A DNA stretch of 5,597 nt from Campylobacteraceae bacterium (GCA_027083895.1 JALWMN010000080.1:1-5597); one strand, 5' to 3'; counted from the first letter of the stretch, positions 1 to 4,989 are shown. A program made the numbers and translations. The notes: generated from the sequence alone by a model not told the origin.

Positions 1-31
1 ATATTTAAAAAGATCTTTTGGAGATAAAAAA

Positions 32-694
32 ATGCAAAAAAAAGATATTTTAGATGCCTTCTACTTTCGCCATGCATGTAAAATTTTTGATAAGACAAAA
101 AAGATAAGCGAAGCAGATTTCAATACGATCCTTGAGATTGGGCGTTTGAGTCCAAGCTCTTTTGGTTTTGAGCCGTGGAGATTTTTAGTTGTACAAAATG
201 AGAGCTTGCGAGAAAAGCTTCTTCCAGCTACTTGGGGAGCACAGCAGATTCTACCTACAGCAAGTCACTATCTTGTAATATTAGCTCGCAAAAAACCAAC
301 TTTGCTGCCACAAAGTGACTATATTACTCACATGATGTACGATATCCATAAGATCCCAAAAGAGAAGGCTGAAGCTCGAAGAGCTAAGTACAAAAAGTTT
401 GTCGAGAGTGATTTTAAACTTATTGAGAGCGAGAGAGCCTTTTTTGATTGGGCATCGAAACAGTGCTATATTGCTTTAGGAAATATGATGAGTGTTGCTG
501 CAATGTTAGGGATTGATTCGTGTGCTATTGAGGGGTTTGATCAAGAAAAGTTAGAGCGTATAATGCAAAAGGAGTTCTCGATAGAGACGGATATTTGGGG
601 AGTGAGTGTAATGGTTGCATTTGGTTATCGTCTCAATCCACAGCCGGTAAAGACACGGCAAAATCTTGAGGATATAGTCAAGTGGTATAAATAA
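32..694 (+). CDS. Nitroreductase-family NAD(P)H-dependent oxidoreductase (FMN flavoprotein)
   Basis: The 220-aa product is a full-length cytoplasmic nitroreductase-fold enzyme. The family binds FMN as a homodimer and passes electrons from NAD(P)H to nitro compounds, quinones or similar acceptors; the natural substrate cannot be read from sequence. The N-terminal Arg13-His14-Ala15 fits the usual FMN-phosphate contact. Residues 40-49 (SPSSFGFEPW) are the typical NfsB/YfkO-like signature for flavin binding. The segment CAIEGF (164-169) and the closing strand with FGYR (197-200) are the usual C-terminal flavin-site elements. The ATG at 32 is preceded by GGAG at 20-23 with 8 nt spacing, and length matches the family (about 200-220 aa). 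The 3' end is 85 bp from the next gene without a clear terminator; the promoter probably lies left of the window. Family assignment is firm; the specific reaction is not. Confidence 0.93.
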   Translation: MQKKDILDAFYFRHACKIFDKTKKISEADFNTILEIGRLSPSSFGFEPWRFLVVQNESLREKLLPATWGAQQILPTASHYLVILARKKPTLLPQSDYITHMMYDIHKIPKEKAEARRAKYKKFVESDFKLIESERAFFDWASKQCYIALGNMMSVAAMLGIDSCAIEGFDQEKLERIMQKEFSIETDIWGVSVMVAFGYRLNPQPVKTRQNLEDIVKWYK

Positions 695-724
695 GATAAA
701 TTTTGTCCTATTTAAAGTTAAATA

Positions 725-733
725 TGCTATTAT
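725..733 (+). promoter_or_regulatory. Extended -10 promoter for the cysteine-rich small protein
   Basis: TG at 725-726, one spacer base, then TATTAT at 728-733 make an extended -10 element, 5 of 6 to TATAAT. Transcription would start near 740, giving a leader of about 40 nt before the ATG at 780. No good -35 box is seen, which is usual for Campylobacterota sigma-70 promoters. Inferred from sequence only. Confidence 0.5.
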
Positions 734-738
734 TAATC

Positions 739-750
739 TGCAAATTTGCA
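739..750. promoter_or_regulatory. Perfect 12-bp palindrome TGCAAATTTGCA at the predicted start of transcription
   Basis: A 6+6 perfect palindrome without spacer sits directly downstream of the extended -10 at 725-733, over the predicted +1. That placement would suit a repressor operator for the gene at 780. The half-site motif AAATTTGCA also occurs by chance elsewhere in this AT-rich window (within the barrel gene near 1655), so the call is tentative. Confidence 0.3.
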
Positions 751-779
751 TACAAAACTTTATTACATAAGGATCAAGA

Positions 780-1019
780 ATGTTTACAGTAACTATAGAG
801 AAAGAGTGTGGTTGCTTTAGAAAAAGCGGCATTGAGAATAATCAAAAATTTGATAACAAAGATGATGCGTTAATTAAAGCTATGAATCTCTCAAAAGAGA
901 TGAACCAAGAGTTCTGCCAAAAGCATGAGTTTCAAGTAGTTGAGAGTGGTGACTCAATAGTCATTAAAGTTGATGAGAGAGTAAAGAGTGGCTGCTGCGG
1001 TGGAGGGCACTGCGGTTAA
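780..1019 (+). CDS. Small cysteine-rich protein with C-terminal CCGGGHCG tail, unknown function
   Basis: The 79-aa product is not assigned to a named family. It has no signal peptide or membrane segment, so it is probably cytoplasmic. Six cysteines are placed non-randomly: Cys10-x-Cys12 near the N-terminus, Cys46 in the middle, and Cys72-Cys73 and Cys78 in a glycine-rich tail with His77 (CCGGGHCG). The middle (about 25-64) looks like a small alpha/beta domain with charged, Lys/Glu-rich surface. CxC plus CCxxxHC is the sort of pattern that binds a metal ion or Fe-S cluster, or carries redox thiols; that is inference, not a family assignment. ATG at 780 has AAGGA at 769-773 with 6 nt spacing. 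The gene has its own likely promoter (725-733) and a palindrome at the start site, and faces a convergent outer-membrane protein gene across a hairpin. Confidence 0.85.
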   Translation: MFTVTIEKECGCFRKSGIENNQKFDNKDDALIKAMNLSKEMNQEFCQKHEFQVVESGDSIVIKVDERVKSGCCGGGHCG

Positions 1020-1031
1020 TACTCTTTAAAC

Positions 1032-1067
1032 GCAGCATAAGAGTATGAAATTACTACTCTTAGCTGC
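1032..1067. terminator. Hairpin between convergent genes, probable bidirectional terminator
   Basis: The left arm 1032-1045 pairs with 1055-1067 over 13 bp (GCAGC then TAAGAGTA), with a single bulged A at 1037 and a 9-nt loop. It lies between the stop codon ending at 1019 and the stop codon of the opposing gene at 1075. The T-tract is short on either strand (TTGTTGATT on plus, TTTAAAGAG on minus), so termination efficiency is uncertain. Confidence 0.6.
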
Positions 1068-1074
1068 TTGTTGA

Positions 1075-2013
1075 TTAAAAGCTGTAGCTTAATCCTGCAT
1101 ATGTTGTAGAGCTATCCATCTCAAACTTCTTCTTAAATGGAGAGAGGAGTTTAGAATCTATCTGGTTGCCACTTATATCAAAAATTGCATTCTTGCTCTT
1201 CCATTTATTATATCTATACCCTGCAGTAATATGGAGGTTTGAGTTAAAAAGAAAAGTATCTTTGCTACTATTTGGAAATGGGGTAAATTTGAGTCCAATA
1301 TCGTATGATTGGTAGCTTCCATTAGTTTTAGAATTCAGATGAGCATAGGTATTTTTGATTTTTGCATTTTGGAGTGCATAACTAGCTGTTCCATAGATTG
1401 AGAATCTATTTGTTAAAATCGATTTTTGAAAACTTATAGTTGGTCCAAGTTTATAGGTTAAAAATTTTGTTTTACTCTTTGCAAACATCTTTTGAGCTTT
1501 TAAGATATAGCCAGCTTCATTATAGAGATTTCCTAAATCAGGAGTAACAGAATCCCCTTTATCGGCATCAACAATTGGTGCAGAGACTCCAAGAAGCAAA
1601 CCAACACCAAGATAGTTGTAGTCATCTTGATGGATAATATCGTATCCTAATCGTAAATTTGCATCTAAACCCTTAACACGATACTTCATCTCAGGCAGAA
1701 CAATCGCTTTTTGCTTTGTTTTTTTCCAAAGATAGTCGCTTGCTTTATTTGTAAGTATACCTGCAAGTGAGTTATACTGCTTCTGCTTTTGTCGTAGTTG
1801 GTCTGAGTCTAGCCATGTAATATCGTAACCATAGTAGAGGTTTCCTGCACTACTATGTTCATTTTTGAATGCAAAGGTGGAGATATCGCTCTCGATACGG
1901 GAGTTTAAACCTAAAAATCCACCCTTCATTCCAAAGATACCTTTACCATATTGAATCTCAGCTGCCTGCAGCAAAAGAGGAGTAAAAAGTAGAGGGGGCA
2001 AATACTTATACAT
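1075..2013 (-). CDS. Outer-membrane beta-barrel protein with signal peptide
   Basis: The 312-aa product starts with a Sec signal peptide: a short Tyr/Lys start, a Leu/Pro-rich hydrophobic core (about residues 5-15), and likely cleavage around Ala17-Ala18 before EIQYG. The mature part has no long hydrophobic helix but many short alternating strands rich in Tyr, Gly, Leu and Ser (for example LRLGYDI, YLGVGLLLGVSAP, FSIYGTASYAL, LHITAGYRY). It ends in LSYSF; a C-terminal Phe with aromatic residues at alternating positions is the usual signal for BAM-dependent insertion. These features support a barrel of roughly 10-14 strands. It resembles the uncharacterised porin-like or solitary autotransporter-barrel proteins of Campylobacterota, but I cannot name a family or ligand. 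The ATG at 2013 has GAAAGGT at 2025-2019. The gene is monocistronic, convergent with its left neighbour, with an AT-rich promoter region upstream. Confidence 0.82.
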   Translation of the reverse strand: MYKYLPPLLFTPLLLQAAEIQYGKGIFGMKGGFLGLNSRIESDISTFAFKNEHSSAGNLYYGYDITWLDSDQLRQKQKQYNSLAGILTNKASDYLWKKTKQKAIVLPEMKYRVKGLDANLRLGYDIIHQDDYNYLGVGLLLGVSAPIVDADKGDSVTPDLGNLYNEAGYILKAQKMFAKSKTKFLTYKLGPTISFQKSILTNRFSIYGTASYALQNAKIKNTYAHLNSKTNGSYQSYDIGLKFTPFPNSSKDTFLFNSNLHITAGYRYNKWKSKNAIFDISGNQIDSKLLSPFKKKFEMDSSTTYAGLSYSF

Positions 2014-2381
2014 AATCGACCTTTCAAGATAGAATTAAGCCTCAAAAAAATTTATCTTTTGATTATATATTAAATAATATAAAATATAGCTTTATATTCA
2101 TGGAATGCATCAAATTATCTAAAAAGAGTCTAAAGTATTTTATTAATGCTTCTTTGACTGTGTAGATAGATAGCAAAGTACAGCACAAGTTTTACTGGAA
2201 CTTTTCGATATATCTGGAGGAATATTGCTTATGAACAGTTGTTAACTTGCTTATTTTGTTGAGGAGAGTTTATATTAATAGAGTTCTAGTAACTTTATAT
2301 ATGCAAATTTTGGATCTATTATGCTATTTATAAAAAGAGGTAGAGAGTTATACTAGAGCCTGCTAGAAGTAGCTGCAGCAA
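2014..2381. other. 368-bp intergenic stretch without a convincing gene
   Basis: The left 90 bp hold the ribosome binding site and AT-rich promoter region of the barrel gene. The right 40 bp hold the terminator of the 107-aa gene. Between about 2100 and 2333 one plus-strand frame opens with ATG at 2100 and reads 21 codons to a TAG at 2163. It then stays open to a TGA at 2232 and again to a TAA at 2331. The middle part reads like ordinary protein (KVQHKFYWNFSIYLEE), but the stop density is not clearly below chance for such AT-rich DNA. It has no good ribosome binding site, and I do not recognise it. It could be a decayed gene remnant or simply spacer. No tRNA-like or strongly structured RNA was seen. 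Confidence 0.5.
2062..2067 (-). promoter_or_regulatory. Candidate -10 box for the beta-barrel gene
   Basis: On the minus strand this is a perfect TATAAT, about 50 nt upstream of the ATG at 2013. The sequence further upstream is very AT-rich with phased T/A tracts and no clear -35, as expected of Campylobacterota sigma-70 promoters. Because the stretch 2061-2100 is nearly all A and T, other -10-like hexamers overlap it. Confidence 0.45.
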
Positions 2382-2391
2382 TTAACTCTCT
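2342..2391 (-). terminator. Probable terminator of the 107-aa protein gene
   Basis: AGAGAGTTA at 2342-2350 is the exact inverted copy of 2383-2391, a 9-bp stem whose upstream arm covers the last codons and stop of the minus-strand gene. On that strand the stem is followed by ACC and then TCTTTTTAT. The 32-nt interior holds a further small hairpin (GCTA 2362-2365 with TAGC 2370-2373) and the palindrome GCTGCAGC (2372-2379). The long loop makes it an imperfect intrinsic terminator. Confidence 0.5.
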
Positions 2392-2705
2392 TTTTGATTA
2401 AGTTTATTAATCTCTTGATTGAGTGTCTCAATAAAGTTGGCCGCTTTTTGAGCAATCTCTTCTAGGAAACTCTTTGTCTTTTTTAGATCTAGTTCAATCT
2501 TTTGATCCTCTACTTTTATACCTACACTTTTGGTTAGATCTAAGCTTCCCTCTTCTATACCCTTTTCGATCTTTTTAGCCTGCTCCTCTACACTTGTTTG
2601 GAGTGTTTGGAAAAAGGCTTTAGTCTTATTTGTATCGAGCTCAATTTTTCCATCTTCAACTTTAATCCCTAAAAGTGCAAGTAGATCACTTTGATTACTC
2701 TCCAT
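2382..2705 (-). CDS. 107-aa soluble protein with internal duplication, unknown function
   Basis: I do not recognise a family. The acidic/lysine-rich product has no signal peptide or membrane segment. Residues 13-32 and 62-81 are a repeated module: GIKVEDxKIELD, then a TK-F-rich helix start, 15 of 20 positions identical, spaced 49 residues. Each copy predicts a short beta-hairpin (IKVED-KIELD) followed by an amphipathic helix, and the C-terminal helix (about 76-105) has heptad-like hydrophobic spacing suggesting self-association. The frame can be opened at a TTG at 2711, but I chose the ATG at 2705: GAAAGG at 2717-2712 directly abuts the TTG and sits 6 nt from the ATG, the proper distance. It is divergent from the 78-aa gene at 2862, has an extended -10 promoter at 2738-2746, and ends at a hairpin. 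Confidence 0.75.
   Translation of the reverse strand: MESNQSDLLALLGIKVEDGKIELDTNKTKAFFQTLQTSVEEQAKKIEKGIEEGSLDLTKSVGIKVEDQKIELDLKKTKSFLEEIAQKAANFIETLNQEINKLNQKES
2463..2669 (-). repeat. Protein-level tandem duplication inside the 107-aa gene
   Basis: Codons for repeat A lie at 2669-2610 and for repeat B at 2522-2463. Of 15 identical residues only 5 keep the same codon; the other 10 use synonymous codons (for example ATT/ATA, GTT/GTA, GAA/GAG, ACT/ACA). The duplication is therefore old, and the protein sequence has been held by selection while the DNA diverged. Confidence 0.8.
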
Positions 2706-2737
2706 TTTCAACCTTTCGTAATGTATTCTTCTCTACT

Positions 2738-2766
2738 ATTATAGCAGATGATACGAAAGTTAGCAA
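2738..2766 (-). promoter_or_regulatory. Promoter of the 107-aa protein gene (extended -10 plus weak -35)
   Basis: On the minus strand, TTGCTA (2766-2761; 4 of 6 to TTGACA) is followed by a 17-bp spacer ending in TGC and then a perfect TATAAT (2743-2738). Transcription would start near 2731, giving a leader of about 25 nt. An 8-bp inverted repeat (CTTTCGTA 2713-2720, TACGAAAG 2752-2759) has one arm in the spacer and one over the ribosome binding site. Confidence 0.65.
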
Positions 2767-2824
2767 GTTGTGAAAAAAAGTCCAAATTTTAATATAAAAA
2801 AAGATTTCTATCAACTATATACTC

Positions 2825-2830
2825 TATAAT
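2825..2830 (+). promoter_or_regulatory. -10 box of the 78-aa protein gene
   Basis: A perfect TATAAT lies 31 nt before the ATG at 2862, placing the transcript start near 2837, just before the GAGGAG ribosome binding site at 2848-2853. There is no good -35; the upstream region is A/T-tract rich. Confidence 0.55.
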
Positions 2831-2861
2831 AGGGCAACTCAAGCAACGAGGAGCGTAGGCA

Positions 2862-3098
2862 ATGGGGATTTTGGATAAGATTGTTGATGTAATTAAGCTT
2901 AGCGGAACAGAGAATGGTAAAATTGAGGTTGCTATTATTAAGGAGCCGTATGGTGAGGATAGTGAGAGTGTTGCAAGTATAGGAGTCTTTTTAAACTCTG
3001 ATCCAGAGACACTCAATCCAAACTGGAGAGTGCATATACCAAAAAGTAATATCGATGCAGTAATCGAAGCACTCAAAAAGGCAAAAGAGGAGCTATAG
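2862..3098 (+). CDS. 78-aa small soluble protein, unknown function
   Basis: No family recognised with confidence. The product predicts a short N-terminal helix (ILDKIVDVIKL, residues 3-13) and several beta strands (KIEVAIIKE about 20-28; SVASIGVFLN about 35-44). A conserved-looking Trp-containing strand (NWRVHIP, about 53-59) and a C-terminal amphipathic helix (IDAVIEALKKAKEEL, 64-78) follow. The strand-strand-helix layout with WRVHIP followed by a helix recalls small single-stranded nucleic-acid-binding PC4-like folds, but this is only a topological impression. No signal peptide, membrane segment or cysteines. The ATG at 2862 has a strong GAGGAG at 2848-2853 with 8 nt spacing and its own TATAAT upstream. 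It is divergent from the 107-aa gene. A weak hairpin and the next gene's own promoter follow, so it is probably transcribed alone. Confidence 0.8.
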   Translation: MGILDKIVDVIKLSGTENGKIEVAIIKEPYGEDSESVASIGVFLNSDPETLNPNWRVHIPKSNIDAVIEALKKAKEEL

Positions 3099-3106
3099 AG
3101 CCTCTT
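3085..3106 (+). terminator. Weak hairpin at the end of the 78-aa gene
   Basis: AAGAGG (3085-3090) pairs with CCTCTT (3101-3106) around the stop codon, with ATTTCTCACTTTTTATT following. The stem is only 6 bp and the T-run starts about 8 nt after it, so it would be an inefficient terminator. Confidence 0.3.
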
Positions 3107-3136
3107 ATTTCTCACTTTTTATTAATCTTCATAAAG

Positions 3137-3142
3137 TATAAT
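3137..3142 (+). promoter_or_regulatory. -10 box of the lipoprotein-ligase operon
   Basis: A perfect TATAAT lies 29 nt before the ATG at 3172, in the 73-bp gap after the 78-aa gene. The transcript would start near 3149, with AAAGGA at 3161-3166 as ribosome binding site. No -35 match. It would drive both the lipoprotein and the overlapping ligase gene. Confidence 0.55.
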
Positions 3143-3171
3143 CTTTCAAAAAATAGTTCTAAAGGATAGAT

Positions 3172-3777
3172 ATGTCTATTTTACGTAAATTCTCAACAGC
3201 TGCAATGGCTACCGGTTTGGGTGCTTTTTTAGTGACTGGCTTAAGTGGATGCGGCAGCCGCGAAGATAGCCAAGCACAAGAGCAGCAAAAGGCTAAGGGT
3301 GCATTTGTAATTATAGAAGAGGTAGCACCTGGAAAGTATAAAGTAAAAGATGAGTTTCCAGCAGATGAGACCCGCATTGTCTTAAAAAAACTTGATGGAA
3401 CTGAGAAGGTTTTAACTAAAGAGGAGATGGATAAGCTTTTACAAGAGGAGAAAGCAAAAATTGATAATGGAACATCTCCTCTTATTCAGCCAAATGGCGA
3501 AGCACAAATGAGTAGTGGAATGAGCCTTGGCGAAGCAATTCTAGCAAGTGCTGCAGGGGCTATTATAGGCTCTTGGATAGGAAGTAAGCTCTTTGGAAAT
3601 CCAAACTACCAAAACAATAGAAAGGCAGGATATAAGTCTCCATCAACATACACAAGAAGTAAAAACAGTTTTAATAAACCAAGAAAGAGTCTTGGCTCAA
3701 CAAAAAAGAGCGGTTTCTTTGGCAGCAAGAGTAGTAGTGCAAGAAAGGGCGGATTCTTTGGAGGTTTTGGTGGTTAA
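3172..3777 (+). CDS. UPF0323-family lipoprotein with glycine zipper and Gly-Gly C-terminus
   Basis: The 201-aa product has a lipoprotein signal peptide: Arg5-Lys6, a hydrophobic core, and the lipobox Leu24-Ser25-Gly26-Cys27, so Cys27 should be diacylated. The first post-Cys residue is Gly28, with no Asp sorting signal. The segment at 43-100 (GAFVIIEEV, a K/E-rich strand-turn region, EEMDKLLQEE, IDNGTS) matches what I remember of the UPF0323 family, as in H. pylori HP0232 and C. jejuni Cj0371. Residues 116-142 form a hydrophobic glycine zipper (G129-xxx-G133-xxx-G137), possibly membrane-inserted or oligomerising. The tail from about 143 is basic and rich in Ser, Gly and Phe, ending FFGGFGG. 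ATG at 3172 has AAAGGA 5 nt upstream. The stop overlaps the next gene by 8 bp. The family's biochemical role is unknown; the link to the ligase is inferred from context. Confidence 0.9.
   Translation: MSILRKFSTAAMATGLGAFLVTGLSGCGSREDSQAQEQQKAKGAFVIIEEVAPGKYKVKDEFPADETRIVLKKLDGTEKVLTKEEMDKLLQEEKAKIDNGTSPLIQPNGEAQMSSGMSLGEAILASAAGAIIGSWIGSKLFGNPNYQNNRKAGYKSPSTYTRSKNSFNKPRKSLGSTKKSGFFGSKSSSARKGGFFGGFGG
3760..3764 (+). promoter_or_regulatory. Ribosome binding site that fixes the ligase start
   Basis: GGAGG lies inside the last codons of the lipoprotein gene (the Gly-Gly of FFGGFGG) with 5 nt spacing to GTG at 3770. This decides the ligase start and implies translational coupling: ribosomes finishing the lipoprotein at 3777 are already over the next start. 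Confidence 0.75.
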
Positions 3778-4945
3778 TTTAAAGCAGGTTACTCCTCTAG
3801 CAAAAGAGTATCTCGAAGAGCTTGGCTTTCTTTGGCATACCGATAGTGATAAGACAAGCTATGTTGCAAATGAGCTTGTAGTTTTAAGCGAAGATGAGGC
3901 CAATGCTTATGCAACTGCTGCAAATGAGCTTTATGATATGTTTGTAGAGGCTGGAGAGTATGTCATAGAGAATGATCTCTTTCACGAGATTGGCATACCT
4001 TTTAACCTGGTAGAGATTATTAAAAAGAGCTGGGAGAGTGATGTCCATTGGCACCTCTATGGGCGTTTCGATTTTGCTGGTGGTATTGATGGCAAGCCAA
4101 TTAAGCTACTTGAGTTTAATGCCGATACACCAACGGCTCTATTTGAGAGTGCCATTATCCAGTGGGCGATTTTAAAACAAAATGGCTTAGAGGAGAGCAG
4201 CCAATTTAACTTTATCTACGAAGCATTAGTAGAGAATTTTCGACGCATTGTAACACTTACAGAAGATACTTCAAGATTCGAAGAGCTCTATGAGGGGTGG
4301 CAGTTTCTCTTTAGCTCAATCCGTGGCAATGCCGAAGAGGAAAATACTGTTAGACTCTTGCAGCATATGGCAAATGAGGCTGGCTTTGAGACAGAGTTTG
4401 CCTATATCGATGATGTAGCGTTTGATGATAATGGTATCTACTACAATGAAGAGAAGTTTGAGCTCTGGTTTAAGCTGATTCCTTGGGAGGATATTGCAAT
4501 AGAGGAGTCAGAGCTTGCGATGTTGCTAACGAATATTGTAAAGAATCAAGAGGCGATTATCTTCAACCCTGCCTATACGCTAATGTTTCAAAGCAAAGGC
4601 TTTTTAAAGGTGCTTTGGGATCTCTACCCAAACCATCCACTACTTTTAGAGAGCTCTTTTGAGCCGCTAGATGGGAAAAAGCAGGTTAGAAAGCCAATTT
4701 TTGGTAGAGAGGGTGGCGATGTAGCGATCTTAGATGCAAATGGTAGTGTGCTTGAGGAGAATAAAGATATTTATGGCAACCATAAGATGCTCTATCAAGA
4801 GTATGTTGAGCTCCCTACCGATAGCGATGGAAGGAGCTATCAAGCTGGCGTCTTTTATGCTTATGAGGCGTGTGGTGTTGGCTTTAGGCGAGGCGGCAAG
4901 ATTTTAAATAATATGTCTAAATTTGTAGGGCATATTGTGCAGTAG
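3770..4945 (+). CDS. Glutathionylspermidine-synthetase-like ATP-grasp ligase (YgiC/YjfC type)
   Basis: With the GTG start at 3770 the product is 391 aa, the size of single-domain YgiC-type proteins (about 386 aa). It corresponds to the synthetase half of E. coli glutathionylspermidine synthetase without the amidase half. The family uses ATP to activate a carboxylate and join it to an amine. Key residues are present: GRFDF with Arg99 and Asp101, and LLEFNADTPT with Glu115 and Asn117. These correspond to the Arg and the Mg-ligands Asp/Glu/Asn of GspS. KPIFGREGG at 308-316 matches the KPIxGRxG ATP-grasp loop, and GFRRGG at 371-376 is a further basic site near the end. No signal peptide: cytoplasmic. 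The open frame extends to an ATG at 3593, but those 59 extra codons are an out-of-frame reading of the lipoprotein tail. It overlaps the lipoprotein by 8 bp, as a translationally coupled operon. The true substrate is unknown; glutathione-spermidine is not implied. Confidence 0.92.
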   Translation: MVNLKQVTPLAKEYLEELGFLWHTDSDKTSYVANELVVLSEDEANAYATAANELYDMFVEAGEYVIENDLFHEIGIPFNLVEIIKKSWESDVHWHLYGRFDFAGGIDGKPIKLLEFNADTPTALFESAIIQWAILKQNGLEESSQFNFIYEALVENFRRIVTLTEDTSRFEELYEGWQFLFSSIRGNAEEENTVRLLQHMANEAGFETEFAYIDDVAFDDNGIYYNEEKFELWFKLIPWEDIAIEESELAMLLTNIVKNQEAIIFNPAYTLMFQSKGFLKVLWDLYPNHPLLLESSFEPLDGKKQVRKPIFGREGGDVAILDANGSVLEENKDIYGNHKMLYQEYVELPTDSDGRSYQAGVFYAYEACGVGFRRGGKILNNMSKFVGHIVQ

Positions 4946-4963
4946 CAGGTAATTTGCCTGCTA
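4943..4963 (+). other. Hairpin at the ligase stop codon, competing with the terminator
   Basis: TAGCAGG (4943-4949, starting with the stop codon) pairs perfectly with CCTGCTA (4957-4963) around a 7-nt loop. Its last four bases (4960-4963) are also the first four of the terminator stem at 4960-4968, so the two hairpins cannot both be fully formed. Confidence 0.5.
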
Positions 4964-4989
4964 AAAAGCTGTAACACTTTTTAGCTTTT
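4960..4989 (+). terminator. Intrinsic terminator of the lipoprotein-ligase operon
   Basis: GCTAAAAAG (4960-4968) pairs perfectly with CTTTTTAGC (4977-4985) over 9 bp around an 8-nt loop and is followed at once by TTTTA (4986-4990). It lies 15 nt past the ligase stop and separates this operon from the aldolase gene. Confidence 0.7.

Noticed and set aside
551..832. Minus-strand 93-codon open frame
   Set aside because: It overlaps the end of the nitroreductase gene, a promoter and the start of the Cys-rich gene, all better supported. Its translation has no recognisable domain.
780..1019. Idea that the Cys-rich protein's terminal Gly makes it a substrate of the ATP-grasp ligase
   Set aside because: The genes are about 2.7 kb apart in different transcription units and share nothing but a C-terminal glycine.
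2100..2333. Plus-strand frame with in-frame stops at 2163 and 2232, considered as a decayed gene
   Set aside because: The number of stops is compatible with chance in AT-rich DNA, there is no ribosome site before ATG 2100, and I could not tie the translation to a family. Mentioned in the intergenic entry only.
2706..2711. TTG start at 2711 for the 107-aa protein
   Set aside because: The GAAAGG ribosome site directly abuts the TTG, leaving no spacing, but is 6 nt from the ATG at 2705.
2382..3098. Possible homology between the 107-aa repeat (EDGKIELD) and the 78-aa protein (ENGKIEVA)
   Set aside because: The shared stretch is only a GKIE core with similar flanks; the rest does not align, so it is probably coincidence.
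2789..3115. Minus-strand 108-codon open frame with hydrophobic translation
   Set aside because: It is the antisense shadow of the 78-aa gene, which has a promoter and a strong ribosome site on the plus strand.
3159..3377. Minus-strand 72-codon open frame
   Set aside because: It is antisense to the lipoprotein's signal peptide and conserved N-terminal region, with no start signals of its own.
3593..3769. N-terminal extension of the ligase frame back to an ATG at 3593
   Set aside because: These 59 codons are the lipoprotein's Ser/Gly/Lys-rich tail read in another frame. They have no family similarity I can see, while GGAGG plus GTG at 3770 gives the family's usual length.
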